In this document: one piece after another, positions 36,670-46,473 of the stretch
Layout: each line of letters begins with the position of its first letter
Numbering within the stretch: the first letter of the stretch is position 1
Source: Onishia niordana
GTDB lineage: Bacteria; Pseudomonadota; Gammaproteobacteria; Pseudomonadales; Halomonadaceae
DNA: 64,000 nt
NCBI RefSeq assembly: GCF_004798965.1
Contig: NZ_SDSD01000001.1
Span: forward strand, 620,001-684,000
Direction of reading: 5' to 3'
The notes under the pieces: model-generated
What the model saw: the letters and a program-made list of their open reading frames with translations, nothing else
The model's database searches: none
Told to the model about the DNA's origin: nothing
Program-made: the position numbers and the translations under genes

Positions 36670-38091
36670 ATGGATATTCAGACCAAGGCTCGCGCCCGCT
36701 GTCACTGGCTACCCGATCTCGACAACGCCGCGACCCCGCGCTATCAGGCGCTGGTCGACCGTCTGGCCACCGACATCGCCGCTGGCACCCTCGCCCCCGG
36801 CGAGCGCTTGCCACCGCAACGCCTGCTGGCCGATGCCCTCAAGGTGACCGTTGGCACCATCACCCGCGCCTATCGCGAGGCCGAGCGCCGTGGCCTGGTC
36901 GAAGCCAAGGTCGGCAGCGGGACTCGGGTGCGCAGCCTGGCGTCGGATGCTCCCGCTTTTCATCATCTGTCCCACGCCGCCGTTGGCAGTGTCGATCTAT
37001 CATTGAGCGTGCCGATCCCTCATCCCATGCGGGCGCAGCAGCTTTCCCGGGTGCTGGACGGCCTGACCCATCGCCCTGGTGCCATTGATGCTGCCCTGGC
37101 TTACCACCCGGAGCAGGGCAGCCAGGCGAGTCGGGAAGCCCTGGCAGGCTGGCTGACGGGCCAAGGGATGCCCATGCCCGCCGATGAGCTGATCCTGACC
37201 AGTGGCGGTCAGCATGCCGACTACTTGGCCCTGCAGGCCCTGGTGCAGCCCGGCGAGGCAGTCGCCTCGGCGGCCCTGACCTACCCTGGCATGATCGCCG
37301 CTAGCCGGCAGCTGGGTCTCAAGCACGTGGCGGTGCCGATGGATGCCGAGGGCATCATGCCCGAGGCGCTGGAGCGCCTCTGCCTGCAGCAGAAGATTCG
37401 CCTGCTCTATCTGATGCCCGAGCACAACAATCCCACGGGTATCCATATGGGACAGACGCGGCGGGAGGCGATTGTCGAGGTCGCCAGACGTCACGACCTG
37501 CTGTTGCTGGAAGAAGGCGTACAGTTCGTGACCGCCGAGAGGCGCGGCACGCCCTTCTATCGGCTGGCACCGGAGCGCTCGCTGTATATCTTCAGTGTCT
37601 CCAAACTGCTCGCCGGTGGCCTGCGCCTTGGCGCTCTACGCGCGCCTGCCAACCTCATGGCCCGCCTTACCGCTTCGCTGCGCGCTCAGTACTGGGCCGT
37701 CCCTGAGCTAATGGCCAGCGCCGCTATCGAATGGCTGGCAAGCGCCGATGCCAAGACGCTGATCGATTGGCAATGGCAGGAGGTAGCCGCGCGCCAGCGA
37801 CTGCTTGCCGAGCGCCTCAACGGCCACCAGATCAGCGCCCATCCGTGCGGCTTTCATGCCTGGTTGACGCTGCCGGAGCCCTGGCGCGCGGTGGATGTCG
37901 TGGCTCGCGCCGCCGAGCGCGGGGTGACCGTGATTGGCGCCGATCCCTTCTGCGTGGGCAGCCAACCGGCACCGCAGGCGGTTCGCATCTGTGTGACACC
38001 GCCTGCCGAGCGCGCTCAACTCGACGAAGGCCTCATCCGGCTGGCCGCGCTGCTCGATGAGGAACCCAGGCGCATCTCACCATTGGTTTGA
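36670..38091 (+). CDS. MocR/PdxR-type regulator (GntR helix fused to aminotransferase domain)
   Basis: This 473-residue protein has an N-terminal GntR winged helix (residues 15-85, LPPQRLLADALKVTVGTITRAYREAERRGLV) and a fold-type I aminotransferase domain. The PLP lysine is Lys312 (SVSKLLAGGLRLG). Where MocR proteins normally have E-D-D-x-Y at the PLP ring, this one has E-E-G-V-Q (281-285), so the usual Asp and Tyr contacts are replaced. It may bind PLP differently or not react as an aminotransferase. It is divergent from the LysE exporter, the likely target. ATG 36670 follows GAGGAA. Confidence 0.85.
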   Translation: MDIQTKARARCHWLPDLDNAATPRYQALVDRLATDIAAGTLAPGERLPPQRLLADALKVTVGTITRAYREAERRGLVEAKVGSGTRVRSLASDAPAFHHLSHAAVGSVDLSLSVPIPHPMRAQQLSRVLDGLTHRPGAIDAALAYHPEQGSQASREALAGWLTGQGMPMPADELILTSGGQHADYLALQALVQPGEAVASAALTYPGMIAASRQLGLKHVAVPMDAEGIMPEALERLCLQQKIRLLYLMPEHNNPTGIHMGQTRREAIVEVARRHDLLLLEEGVQFVTAERRGTPFYRLAPERSLYIFSVSKLLAGGLRLGALRAPANLMARLTASLRAQYWAVPELMASAAIEWLASADAKTLIDWQWQEVAARQRLLAERLNGHQISAHPCGFHAWLTLPEPWRAVDVVARAAERGVTVIGADPFCVGSQPAPQAVRICVTPPAERAQLDEGLIRLAALLDEEPRRISPLV

Positions 38092-38297
38092 TGCGGCCAG
38101 ACATGACCGGCCCTCAGAGGATGCGGTCCTCGTCATGCTCGAGGGCGCCCCTCTGCGGCGTTGATGGCCCAGCGCGTGCCCTTGGTGTCGCCGTACGGGT
38201 TCCGCCCAAGCGCCCTACTGGCTATATTAAGGAAGCATGGATGAGCGAAGGCGATCGATGCCGCGTACGACAACAATCACAGGCAAGGAGATCCCTG

Positions 38298-39149
38298 ATG
38301 CGACAACTCTTCACCCTGGTATGCCTGGCCACAGCCCTACTGGCGGGAGCGGGCAGCGTCCAGGCACAGACGGAGCCCTCGGCGACCAACGAGACGATCG
38401 ATATCCAGTCAGGGCCACGCGTGGTCGGCGAGGTCTTCGAGTACACCACCGGCGGCAACACCTATTCAGGGTATCTGGCCCGCAATGCCAACATCGACGG
38501 TCCGCAACCCGCGGTCCTTGTGGTGCACGAATGGTGGGGGCTGGATCGTTATGCCCGCGCCCGGGCCAATCAACTGGCAGCGCTGGGCTTCGTTGCCCTA
38601 GCGGTGGACATGTACGGCGATGGCAAGCAGGCCGGACATCCCGCCGAGGCTAAGGAATATTCCAGCCGGGTGATGCAGGACTGGCCTGCGGCACGGGCCA
38701 GGCTCGAGGCCGCGATGACCAAGCTTGACGCCCACCCGGCGGTGGCCGATGGCGGCATGGCGGCGATCGGCTACTGCTTCGGCGGCAGCGTGGTGATGAA
38801 CATGGCGCTATCCGGCATGCCGCTCGAGGCCGCCATCAGCTTTCATGGGGTGCCGACGGTGGCGGTGAACATGCCCCAGGCCTTCGAGGGCAGCGTGCGC
38901 ATCCATAACGGCGCCGAGGACGGTTTCGTCGCCCACGACGACTTGGTGACGATGGCCAGCGCCCTCAAGGCTCAGGGCGCCGACGTCGAGGTGACCAACT
39001 ACCCACGGGCCCAGCATGGCTTCACGAATACCGAGGCCGATGCGTTCGCCGCCCAGCACGACCTCCCGCTGGCCTACAATGCCGCCGCCGACGCCGCTTC
39101 CTGGCAAGCGGCGCTGCTTACCTTGGATGCCACCCTCAACGACGACTAA
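38298..39149 (+). CDS. Dienelactone hydrolase family protein, secreted
   Basis: This 283-residue alpha/beta hydrolase has a signal peptide (cleavage near VQAQ, residue 24), so it should be periplasmic. The dienelactone-hydrolase triad is Cys160 (GYCFGG), Asp208 (EDGF) and His240 (QHGF), with the family start HEWWGLDRYARARANQLAALGFVALAVDMYG. ATG 38298 has AAGGAG. The natural substrate is unclear, as for most exported members. Confidence 0.85.
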   Translation: MRQLFTLVCLATALLAGAGSVQAQTEPSATNETIDIQSGPRVVGEVFEYTTGGNTYSGYLARNANIDGPQPAVLVVHEWWGLDRYARARANQLAALGFVALAVDMYGDGKQAGHPAEAKEYSSRVMQDWPAARARLEAAMTKLDAHPAVADGGMAAIGYCFGGSVVMNMALSGMPLEAAISFHGVPTVAVNMPQAFEGSVRIHNGAEDGFVAHDDLVTMASALKAQGADVEVTNYPRAQHGFTNTEADAFAAQHDLPLAYNAAADAASWQAALLTLDATLNDD

Positions 39150-39330
39150 GCGGCCACGCTATCTGTCTGCCGTCCTTGTCACCGACAGGGACGGCGTCCC
39201 CGAGCTCGGACAGAAGGCGATTGCCACGTCTCGATCACCCCGTAAGCAAGCCAGTCAGCAATAGATGGCACCGAAACGTCGCCAGCCCCGGCCGTTGCCG
39301 CCTGATACACTCGGGCGATGACCGCCAAGG

Positions 39331-41187
39331 ATGCTCATCTTGTCACCACCGCCTGCCCCCACACCCGCCCGCTTCTCAAGCTTCATCGGCATATTTCGCT
39401 ATAGCCGCCGCGCTTTGGCACTGGTATGGGAGACATCCAGGGGCCTGACACTCGGGCTCATGCTCTGCACGCTGGTGGCCGGCGTGCTGCCGGCGGTGGC
39501 GGCCTATGTCGGCCAGCTGATCGTCGACTCAGTGGTGGCCGCCATGGACCGCTACCAGGCGGCCACTGACCCGTCGCTAGTCGATATTGCCCTTCCCGTG
39601 CTCAAGTACGTGGCTCTAGAGGGGTTGATCATCGCCCTGATCGATCTGGCCCGGCGCGGGTTATCGGCTCAGCAATCGCTGTTGCGGGCGCTGCTCGGCC
39701 AGAAGGTCAATGTGATGATCCTCGAAAAGGCCGGCAACCTGTCGCTTGCCCAGTTCGAGGACTCGGAATTCTACGACAAGCTGACGCGCGCCCGTCGCGA
39801 GGCGTCCACCCGGCCGTTGGCGCTGGTCAACAAGACCTTCGGGCTGCTGCAGAACGGCATCTCACTGGCGAGCTTCGCGGTGCTGCTGGTGCAGTTCTCG
39901 CCCTGGGCAATTGCCATCTTGGTGGTCGGTGCCCTGCCGGTATTTCTCTCCGAGGCCAAGTTCTCCGGCGATGCCTTTCGGCTGTTTCGCTGGCGCTCAC
40001 CGCAGACCCGCATGCAGATGTATCTGGAGACGGTGCTGGCCCGTGAAGACAGCATCAAGGAAGTCAAGCTGTTCGGCCTCGAGCCACTATTCCTCAAGCG
40101 CTACCGGGATATCTTCAACACCCTCTACGCCGAAGATCGGCGGCTGACCCTGCGCCGCGATGGCTGGGGCTTCGTGCTCGGCCTGCTGGGCACCCTGACC
40201 TTCTACGGCGCCTATGCCTGGGTGGTGCTCGATACCGTGGTCGGGCGGCTGACGCTTGGCCAGATGACCATGTACCTGATGGTCTTCAAGCAGGGGCAGG
40301 CGGCCCTCTCGGCGAGCCTCACGGCGGTCAGCGGCATGTACGAGGACAACCTCTACCTCTCGAATCTCTATGAATACCTGGAACAACCGATCGAAAGCGA
40401 AACGGGTAGCCTGACGCAGGGCGAGGTCCCGGGCGACGGCATCCGCTTCGAGCGGGTCGGCTTCACCTACCCCGGCGCCGAGACACCGGTGCTTGCCGAC
40501 ATCACGCTGCACCTACGTCCGGGCCAGAGCCTGGCGCTGGTCGGCGAGAACGGCTCGGGCAAGACCACCCTGATCAAGTTGCTGACCCGCCTCTATCCGC
40601 CAAGTGAGGGCCGTATCCTGCTCGATGGTAGCCCACTCGAGGCCTGGGAGGTGCAGGCACTGCGCCGACGCATCGGGGTGATCTTCCAGGATTTCGTGCG
40701 CTATCAGTTGCAGGTGGGCGAGAACCTTGGTGTCGGCAACGTCGATGCCTTCTCCGACGAAGACCGCTGGCGCTATGCCGCCGAGCATGGGCTTGCCGAT
40801 GATTTCATCGCCCAGCTGCCGGAAGGCTATTCAACCCAGCTGGGGCGCTGGTTCAAGGGTGGCCAGGAGCTTTCCGGCGGTCAGTGGCAGAAGGTGGCCC
40901 TGTCACGGGCCTACATGCGTGAGGACGCCGACATCCTGGTGCTAGACGAACCCACGGCAGCCATGGACGCCGCCGCCGAAGCGAGGGTCTATGCCCGCTT
41001 CCGCGAACACCGTCGCGACAAGATGACCATCCTGATCTCGCACCGCTTCTCGACCGTACGCGCCGCCGACCAGATCCTGGTCATCGACCGCGGCCGGATC
41101 ATCGAGCGCGGCGATCATGAGCAGTTGCTGGCCATCGATGGCCGCTACGCGCAGCTGTTTAGGCTGCAGGCCGAGGGTTACCGCTAG
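39331..41187 (+). CDS. ABC exporter, fused permease-ATPase
   Basis: This 618-residue half-transporter has an N-terminal membrane domain with six hydrophobic segments and a C-terminal ATPase: Walker A GENGSGKT (405-412), signature LSGGQ (about 514) and Walker B ILVLDEPTAAMD, then the H-loop ISHRFSTV. The membrane part (NLSLAQFEDSEFYDKLTRARREA) resembles multidrug or peptide exporters of the MdlB type. No accessory or substrate gene is adjacent. Confidence 0.85.
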   Translation: MLILSPPPAPTPARFSSFIGIFRYSRRALALVWETSRGLTLGLMLCTLVAGVLPAVAAYVGQLIVDSVVAAMDRYQAATDPSLVDIALPVLKYVALEGLIIALIDLARRGLSAQQSLLRALLGQKVNVMILEKAGNLSLAQFEDSEFYDKLTRARREASTRPLALVNKTFGLLQNGISLASFAVLLVQFSPWAIAILVVGALPVFLSEAKFSGDAFRLFRWRSPQTRMQMYLETVLAREDSIKEVKLFGLEPLFLKRYRDIFNTLYAEDRRLTLRRDGWGFVLGLLGTLTFYGAYAWVVLDTVVGRLTLGQMTMYLMVFKQGQAALSASLTAVSGMYEDNLYLSNLYEYLEQPIESETGSLTQGEVPGDGIRFERVGFTYPGAETPVLADITLHLRPGQSLALVGENGSGKTTLIKLLTRLYPPSEGRILLDGSPLEAWEVQALRRRIGVIFQDFVRYQLQVGENLGVGNVDAFSDEDRWRYAAEHGLADDFIAQLPEGYSTQLGRWFKGGQELSGGQWQKVALSRAYMREDADILVLDEPTAAMDAAAEARVYARFREHRRDKMTILISHRFSTVRAADQILVIDRGRIIERGDHEQLLAIDGRYAQLFRLQAEGYR

Positions 41188-41316
41188 GCGGGCGCCAACG
41201 CCGCTAGTTTCTCACGATGTCGTCCGCCGGCGCCGCAGTGATCGGCGGCTGCTGTCGTACCGGACCCGGCGATGTCGCGGCCCTCGTAAAGCATCGTCGC
41301 GACGGGAAATGGTAAA

Positions 41317-41676
41317 TCAAGGTTGAAGGCGGATCGTCAGGCGATAGGGCTGGGCGTCGAAGTCGGCGATCAGCTGACCGACCACGATGGTGAAAGTCTG
41401 TCGACGAGGCACCTCGTAGGTGCTATCCGACACCTCGTCCTGCCCCTGGATAGAGAAGACGAGGTTGTGGCCACTGAGAACTTCAATAGAAACCCGTTTA
41501 TCCAATCCTGCCGTGAGGCTATAACAACGCACATCTTCAAGCGTGACCTCGCCATCGATGCTGAGCGACGACTCCCCACCGGACAGGGCAATCGGCTCGC
41601 AATGAGTATCCGCACACGCCGGTTGGCTGGCGACCAGTAGCAACAGGATGCCGCTCAACAGGGGATACTGGGTCAT
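41317..41676 (-). CDS. Small secreted protein of unknown function
   Basis: This 119-residue protein has a signal peptide (YPLLSGILLLLVASQPACA-D). The mature part holds two cysteines (C31 and C55 by count from ATG 41676) that could form a disulfide, in an all-beta pattern (SSLSIDGEVTLEDVRCYSLTAGLDKRVSIEVLSG), reminiscent of pre-peptidase C-terminal-like domains. I do not recognise a named family. The gene is isolated. Confidence 0.6.
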   Translation of the reverse strand: MTQYPLLSGILLLLVASQPACADTHCEPIALSGGESSLSIDGEVTLEDVRCYSLTAGLDKRVSIEVLSGHNLVFSIQGQDEVSDSTYEVPRRQTFTIVVGQLIADFDAQPYRLTIRLQP

Positions 41677-41906
41677 TTGAGTGCCTCGTGGCAAAAACGC
41701 GCAGCAAGCAAACTGAGCATAGGGCTCGCATGCTTCTTAACCGTAGCGAGGGCAGGGATAAGCCGCCATCAAAACCGTTCGCGGCGACTCTTGGCCTGGG
41801 TCAGCAACATCTGGCCGGTTTCACGCTCTGGGGCACCTTGCTAGAGTAGAAGGTCATGGCTTGGCCTTCTGCCTGCCGTGCTATTTCTCAAGAAAGGAAG
41901 CGCCAC

Positions 41907-42386
41907 ATGAGTATTTCCGTAGGCGACAAGATTCCCGACCTCACCATCAAGACCAACGGCGCCGATGGCCCGGAAGACATCAACCTGGGCGAACTCTTTG
42001 CCGGCAAGAAGGTCGTGCTGTTCGCCGTGCCAGGCGCCTTCACGCCGGGCTGCTCCAACACTCACATGCCCGGCTTTGTGATCAAGGCCGACGACATCCT
42101 CGCCAAGGGGGTGGATACCCTCGCCTGCATGGCGGTCAACGATGCCTTCGTGATGGATGCCTGGCAGAAGGATCAGAACGCCCAGCAGATCACCATGCTG
42201 GCCGACGGCAATGCCGAGTTCGCCAAGGCCCTGGGCCTGGACATGGATGTCAGTGCCGGCGGCATGGGCACCCGTAGCAAGCGCTTCGCGCTGATTGCCA
42301 ATGATGGTGTGGTCGAATACCTCGGTGTCGACGCCAAGGGCGTGGACCAGAGCAGCGCCGATACCGTGCTCGACCAACTCGGCTGA
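41907..42386 (+). CDS. Peroxiredoxin, Prx5/AhpE-like
   Basis: This 159-residue thiol peroxidase has the peroxidatic Cys49 in the Prx5 motif PGAFTPGCSNTHMPGF and Arg at RSKRFALI. A second cysteine, Cys74 (TLACMAV), is not in the standard 2-Cys position, so it is probably regenerated by glutathione/glutaredoxin. ATG 41907 follows AAAGGAAG. It acts in the cytoplasm on hydrogen peroxide and alkyl hydroperoxides. Confidence 0.9.
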   Translation: MSISVGDKIPDLTIKTNGADGPEDINLGELFAGKKVVLFAVPGAFTPGCSNTHMPGFVIKADDILAKGVDTLACMAVNDAFVMDAWQKDQNAQQITMLADGNAEFAKALGLDMDVSAGGMGTRSKRFALIANDGVVEYLGVDAKGVDQSSADTVLDQLG

Positions 42387-42529
42387 TAACTGGCTTTACT
42401 CCCCCCGAGGCCGATGCTCAACATCGGCCCATAAATGCTGGCCATGAGGGCTGGCATTCTCGCTGGCGAGCGACTGAGTTTCATGGCGAGCAGCTAGTGG
42501 ATAACCTGACGCCGAGTGAACGATGTGGC

Positions 42530-43450
42530 TCAGGTCAGGGCCCCTTGTGCCGGCATCGATGCCATGGCCGCCGGGGAATGCTCGACCATGCCGACCACGC
42601 TGCCCACCACGATCAGGCACGGCGACGGCAGCGGCTCGGCGGTGAGCTTGCCCGCCATATCGGCCAGGGTGCCGGTCAGCGCCGCCTGCTCGGCCAGGCT
42701 GGCGTTGGCGACCAGCATGATTGGCCAGTCGTCGGGTAGCCCGGCGCCGCGCAGCCCGGCACAGATCGCCTCGACCTTCGATAGGCCCATGTAGAACACC
42801 AGGGTCTCGTCACGGCGAGCAAGTGAGGCCCAGTCGGGTTCCCCGCCCTCGCGACACAGCTGGGCGGTGATAAAGCGCAGCTGCTGGGCATGGCCACGAT
42901 CGGTGAGCGGGATACCCATGGACGCACAGGCCGCCGAGGCGGCGGTGATGCCGGGCACGATCTCGGCGGAAACCCTGGCCGCGCCGAGCGCGGCGAGTTC
43001 CTCGCCCATGCGCCCGAACACCCCGGGATCACCGCCCTTCAGGCGCACCACCGACTTGCCTTCCTGCGCCAGGCGCACCAGCAGGGCGCCAATCTCGGCC
43101 TGGGGCACGCTGTGTTGCCCCCGCGCCTTGCCGACGTAGTAGCGCTCGCGTCCGGCGGGAATCAGGGCCAGGATCTCGTCGCCGACCAGGCGGTCGTAGA
43201 CCACCGCATCGGCCGCCTGCAACAGGCGGGCCGCCTTGAGGGTCAAGAGTTCAACATCGCCGCTGCCCGCGCCGACCAGATACACCCTGCCGGCGCGACA
43301 TCGACCGGTGACTACCGAGGACGGCGAACCGAATGCGCCGACGTCGGCGAGGCCGCCCCACAGCCGGCGTGACAGGTCCAGACCGAGGCGGGCGAGCAGG
43401 CTCAGCGCCTCAGACGGTTTGCTTTTCCAGCTTCTGGTCGGCGCGCGCAT
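42530..43450 (-). CDS. cobA: Uroporphyrinogen-III C-methyltransferase (siroheme synthesis)
   Basis: This 306-residue SAM-dependent enzyme makes precorrin-2, the siroheme precursor needed by nitrite reductase NirB. SUMT motifs are VYLVGAGSGDVELLTLKA (about 57-73), VVRLKGGDPGVFGRMGEE and EIVPGITAASAACASMGIPLTDR. It has about 55 extra N-terminal residues before the methyltransferase fold. ATG 43450 overlaps the last 41 bases of nasA, so the two are co-transcribed and translationally coupled. Ferrochelatase/dehydrogenase (CysG_N-type) function must come from elsewhere. Confidence 0.9.
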   Translation of the reverse strand: MRAPTRSWKSKPSEALSLLARLGLDLSRRLWGGLADVGAFGSPSSVVTGRCRAGRVYLVGAGSGDVELLTLKAARLLQAADAVVYDRLVGDEILALIPAGRERYYVGKARGQHSVPQAEIGALLVRLAQEGKSVVRLKGGDPGVFGRMGEELAALGAARVSAEIVPGITAASAACASMGIPLTDRGHAQQLRFITAQLCREGGEPDWASLARRDETLVFYMGLSKVEAICAGLRGAGLPDDWPIMLVANASLAEQAALTGTLADMAGKLTAEPLPSPCLIVVGSVVGMVEHSPAAMASMPAQGALT

Positions 43451-46151
43451 GGCAGGCCTCCTCTTCGATCAGGGATTTGAGTTCGGGGATGCAGCTACCG
43501 CACTGGGTGCCGCAGGCAAGTCGGGCCCCCAGCGCCTCGACGCTGGTATCGCCGCCATGAATCGCCGTGACAATCGCCTGCTGGCCGACCTGATGACAGC
43601 TGCAGACTAGCGGGCCGCTGTCGGCCTCGCCGGCATCGCAACCGGCCAGCAGCCGCCGCCGCGCCGTCTCCTCCAGGGGAAGCCCCTTGGCCGCCGCGGC
43701 GAAGCAGGCATCCAGCCAGCCAAGCCCCGGCAGTTCCGCCGGCGGCCCGACCATCAGCCACCAGCACAGGCGGCCATCGGCCACGCCGGCGGCCCGCAGG
43801 CGTCCCCTGGCAGGATCGTCACACCAGAGGGTCGGCGCCACCGGCAACCAGTCGCGAAGACGCGAAAGCCAATCGCCCGGCGCCTCGCCCGCTTTCCCCC
43901 CGGCCAGCTGCCAGCGCTCGGCGTGGTCCAGCGGAATCCGTGCCCAGTAGCGAGCGGCCTCACACCAGGCAGACGTCGTCGCCAGGTCGTCGGCGACCAG
44001 CAGGGTGGCCTCCCAGGCGGGGGCCAGCGGCGTCAGTGCCACGGCGCCGTGCTTGGATTCCGGCTGACCGGACAGCGGATCGAGATGGGCCTCGAGAAGC
44101 CCACCCATGCGGGCCCGCTTGCTGAAGCGGTCGGTCCAGTGCATCGGCACGAACACCTCTCCCGGCCGCTGGCCCTTGGCGACGCGCACCCGTCCCAGGT
44201 AATCGCCATTGGCTCCCTTGAGGCGCGCCAGCTGGGCGTCCCCGACCCCCGCCGCCAGCGCATCATCGGGATGCACCTTGATGAAGGGCTCGGCGCGATG
44301 GTTCATCAGCCGCGGCGCGCGCCCCGTGCGGCTCATGGTGTGCCACTGGTCACGCACCCGCCCGGTATTTAGGCGCAGCGGGCGCGCCTCGCTGAGCGCC
44401 TGGCGCGGGCCCCGCGGCCGTACCGGCAACAGCCGGGCACGTCCGCTCGGGGTGGCGAAGCGGCCATCCTCGAACAGCCGGGCGGTGCCGCGAGGCGCCG
44501 CGGCGTTGACCGGCCACTGAATCGGCGCCAGGGCGTCATAGCCCTCGCGGTCCAGGCCGGCTAGCCCCGAGATGTCGAAGAGACGAAACCCCGCCTTTGC
44601 ATCGCGGCCATTCTCGAAGCCGGAGAGCCTGGCGTGCTCGTCGAAGATCTCGCCGGGGTGGCGATAGGCGAAGGCCTCGCCATAACCAAGCCTCGCCGCG
44701 ACCTGGCCGATGATCCACCAGTCATGACGGGCCTCGCCTGGGGGCGCCAGCATGCCGCGCTGACGCGAGATGCGCCGCTCGGAGTTGGTGACGGTGCCAT
44801 CCTTCTCGGCCCAGGAGGACGCCGGCAACACGATGTCGGCGTAGGCGAGCAGGTCGGTGTTGGCCATGCACTCCGAGACGATGACCAGCGGGCACTTGGC
44901 CAGCGCCGCCCGGATCCGGTTGGCCTCCGGCAGGCTGACCGCCGGGTTGGTGGCCATCACCCACAGCGCCTGCACCTCGCCCCGCTCGATGGCCTCGAAG
45001 AGGGCGAAGGCCTTGTGGCCAGGGGCCTCGGGCAGCGTCGGCGTCAGGGTCTCGGTGGACCAGAACCGCCTGACGCGATCGAGGGCACCCGGCGTGTCGT
45101 AGTCCATGTGGGCGGCCAGCTGATTGGCGAGCCCCCCTACCTCGCGCCCGCCCATGGCGTTGGGCTGGCCGGTGATCGAGAAGGGACCGGCACCCGGCAG
45201 GCCCAGCTTGCCCCCGGCCAGGTGGCAGTTGATGATCGCGTTGCACTTGTCGGTGCCGCTGCTCGACTGGTTGATGCCCTGGGAATAGAGAGTGACCACG
45301 TGCAGCTGACTGGCGAACCAGTAGTAGAAGGTCTGCAGCGCCTCGGGATCGAGATCGCAGTCGGCGGCGATCGCCTCCAGCGAACAGTCGTCCTCAGCGG
45401 CGGCGGCCAGCGCCTCGTCGACGCCATCGACATGGCCCGCGAGATAGACCCGGTCGAGCCGCTTGCGCTCGGCCATGAAGGCCAGCAGGCCGTTGAAGAG
45501 GCGAGCATCGCTGCCCGGCGCCAGGCCGAGGTAGAGATCGGCGACCTCGCAGCTGTCGGTGACCCTTGGGTCGATCACCACCACGCGCATCAGCGGATTG
45601 CGCGTCTTGGCGGTACGCAGCCGCTGATAGAGCACCGGATGATTCCAGGCCAGGTTCGAGCCCACCAGTACCACCAGCTCGGCTTCCTCCAGGTCTTCAT
45701 AGCTGCAGGGCACGGCGTCGGCACCGAAGGCGCGCTTGTAGCCGGCCACCGCCGAGGCCATGCATAGCCGCGAGTTGGTATCCAGGTGCGGGGTGCCGAG
45801 GAACCCCTTGAACAGCTTGTTGGCGACGTAATAGTCCTCGGTGAGCAACTGCCCGGACAGATAGGCCGCCAGGGCGTGGCTGCCATGCTCGCGACGGGTG
45901 TCGGCGAGGCGCTGCGCCACGGTATCCAGCGCCGTCGTCCAGTCGACCTCGACGCCATCGACCCGCGGCCGCGTCAGTCGTCCCCCTTCGCCCAGGGTCT
46001 CGTGCAGTGCCGAGCCCTTGACACACAGCCGCCCGTAGTTGGCCGGATGGTCCTGATCGCCACTCACGGTGGTCAAGGTCGCATCTTCGACATCGGCCAC
46101 GACGCCGCAGCCGACGCCACAGTATGGGCAGGTCGTTCGCACCTGGTGCAT
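43410..46151 (-). CDS. nasA: Assimilatory nitrate reductase catalytic subunit
   Basis: This 913-residue molybdenum bis-MGD enzyme reduces nitrate to nitrite in the cytoplasm. N-terminal 4Fe-4S ligands are Cys8, Cys11, Cys15 and Cys43. The molybdopterin domains and dinucleotide-binding domain (RPLRLNTGRVRDQWHTMSRTGRAPRL) follow. At the C-terminus is a BFD-like 2Fe-2S domain with Cys850, Cys852, Cys884 and Cys887, typical of NasA forms fed by an FAD partner. ATG 46151 follows GGGGGAG; the frame upstream runs into the attenuator and is not coding. Transcription is predicted from a sigma-54 promoter at 46321-46336 through an antitermination leader. Confidence 0.93.
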   Translation of the reverse strand: MHQVRTTCPYCGVGCGVVADVEDATLTTVSGDQDHPANYGRLCVKGSALHETLGEGGRLTRPRVDGVEVDWTTALDTVAQRLADTRREHGSHALAAYLSGQLLTEDYYVANKLFKGFLGTPHLDTNSRLCMASAVAGYKRAFGADAVPCSYEDLEEAELVVLVGSNLAWNHPVLYQRLRTAKTRNPLMRVVVIDPRVTDSCEVADLYLGLAPGSDARLFNGLLAFMAERKRLDRVYLAGHVDGVDEALAAAAEDDCSLEAIAADCDLDPEALQTFYYWFASQLHVVTLYSQGINQSSSGTDKCNAIINCHLAGGKLGLPGAGPFSITGQPNAMGGREVGGLANQLAAHMDYDTPGALDRVRRFWSTETLTPTLPEAPGHKAFALFEAIERGEVQALWVMATNPAVSLPEANRIRAALAKCPLVIVSECMANTDLLAYADIVLPASSWAEKDGTVTNSERRISRQRGMLAPPGEARHDWWIIGQVAARLGYGEAFAYRHPGEIFDEHARLSGFENGRDAKAGFRLFDISGLAGLDREGYDALAPIQWPVNAAAPRGTARLFEDGRFATPSGRARLLPVRPRGPRQALSEARPLRLNTGRVRDQWHTMSRTGRAPRLMNHRAEPFIKVHPDDALAAGVGDAQLARLKGANGDYLGRVRVAKGQRPGEVFVPMHWTDRFSKRARMGGLLEAHLDPLSGQPESKHGAVALTPLAPAWEATLLVADDLATTSAWCEAARYWARIPLDHAERWQLAGGKAGEAPGDWLSRLRDWLPVAPTLWCDDPARGRLRAAGVADGRLCWWLMVGPPAELPGLGWLDACFAAAAKGLPLEETARRRLLAGCDAGEADSGPLVCSCHQVGQQAIVTAIHGGDTSVEALGARLACGTQCGSCIPELKSLIEEEACHARADQKLEKQTV

Positions 46152-46227
46152 CAGGCTCCCCCTCTCTCGGTGGCCCGGCGAGCATGCCGCCTCTGGTAGC
46201 ACGCACTCGCCCGACGGGCCGCCCAAC

Positions 46228-46274
46228 AAAAAGGCGCCCGGCTCCTCTGCCGCAAGGACAGGGAGCCGGACGCC
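46228..46274 (-). terminator. nasA leader attenuator terminator
   Basis: On the minus strand a 13-base arm (46274-46262) pairs, with one mismatch, with its partner at 46245-46233, followed by five U (46232-46228). It lies between the nasA promoter and start codon, so it must be bypassed for expression. Its 5' arm overlaps the second leader hairpin (46283-46266), making the two mutually exclusive. Confidence 0.85.
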
Positions 46275-46305
46275 GTTGTCTGGTGAAGGCGCCGCCGTTG
46301 GCGCC
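46266..46305 (-). promoter_or_regulatory. Two-hairpin ANTAR (NasT) target in the nasA leader
   Basis: On the minus strand, hairpin 1 is GGCGCC-AACGGC-GGCGCC (46305-46288) and hairpin 2 is CCAGAC-AACGGC-GTCCGG (46283-46266, one internal mismatch), four bases apart. Both have the same hexaloop with A at position 1 and G at position 4, the known rule for ANTAR antiterminator targets. Hairpin 2 overlaps the attenuator arm. NasT bound here should prevent the terminator from forming. Confidence 0.8.
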
Positions 46306-46320
46306 TAATGCTTAGGATCA

Positions 46321-46337
46321 AGCAAGCCGCGTGCCAG
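46321..46337 (-). promoter_or_regulatory. Sigma-54 promoter of nasA
   Basis: The minus strand reads TGGCACG-N4-TTGCT, a full consensus match with GG and GC ten bases apart. Predicted start is about 46310, just before the first leader hairpin. Nitrogen control through NtrC is the expected regulation. Confidence 0.88.
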
Positions 46338-46473
46338 CTCATGCAGACCACCCGCCGTCGGGACCACTCGCTGATGGCGCCAGCCCCCGCCCCCTGCACA
46401 TCTCGACGGGGACATGAGCGACATAGAGGGCCCAACCCGCAGCCGTCGGCTCGCCCCGCTGCTGCGCCCCCGG

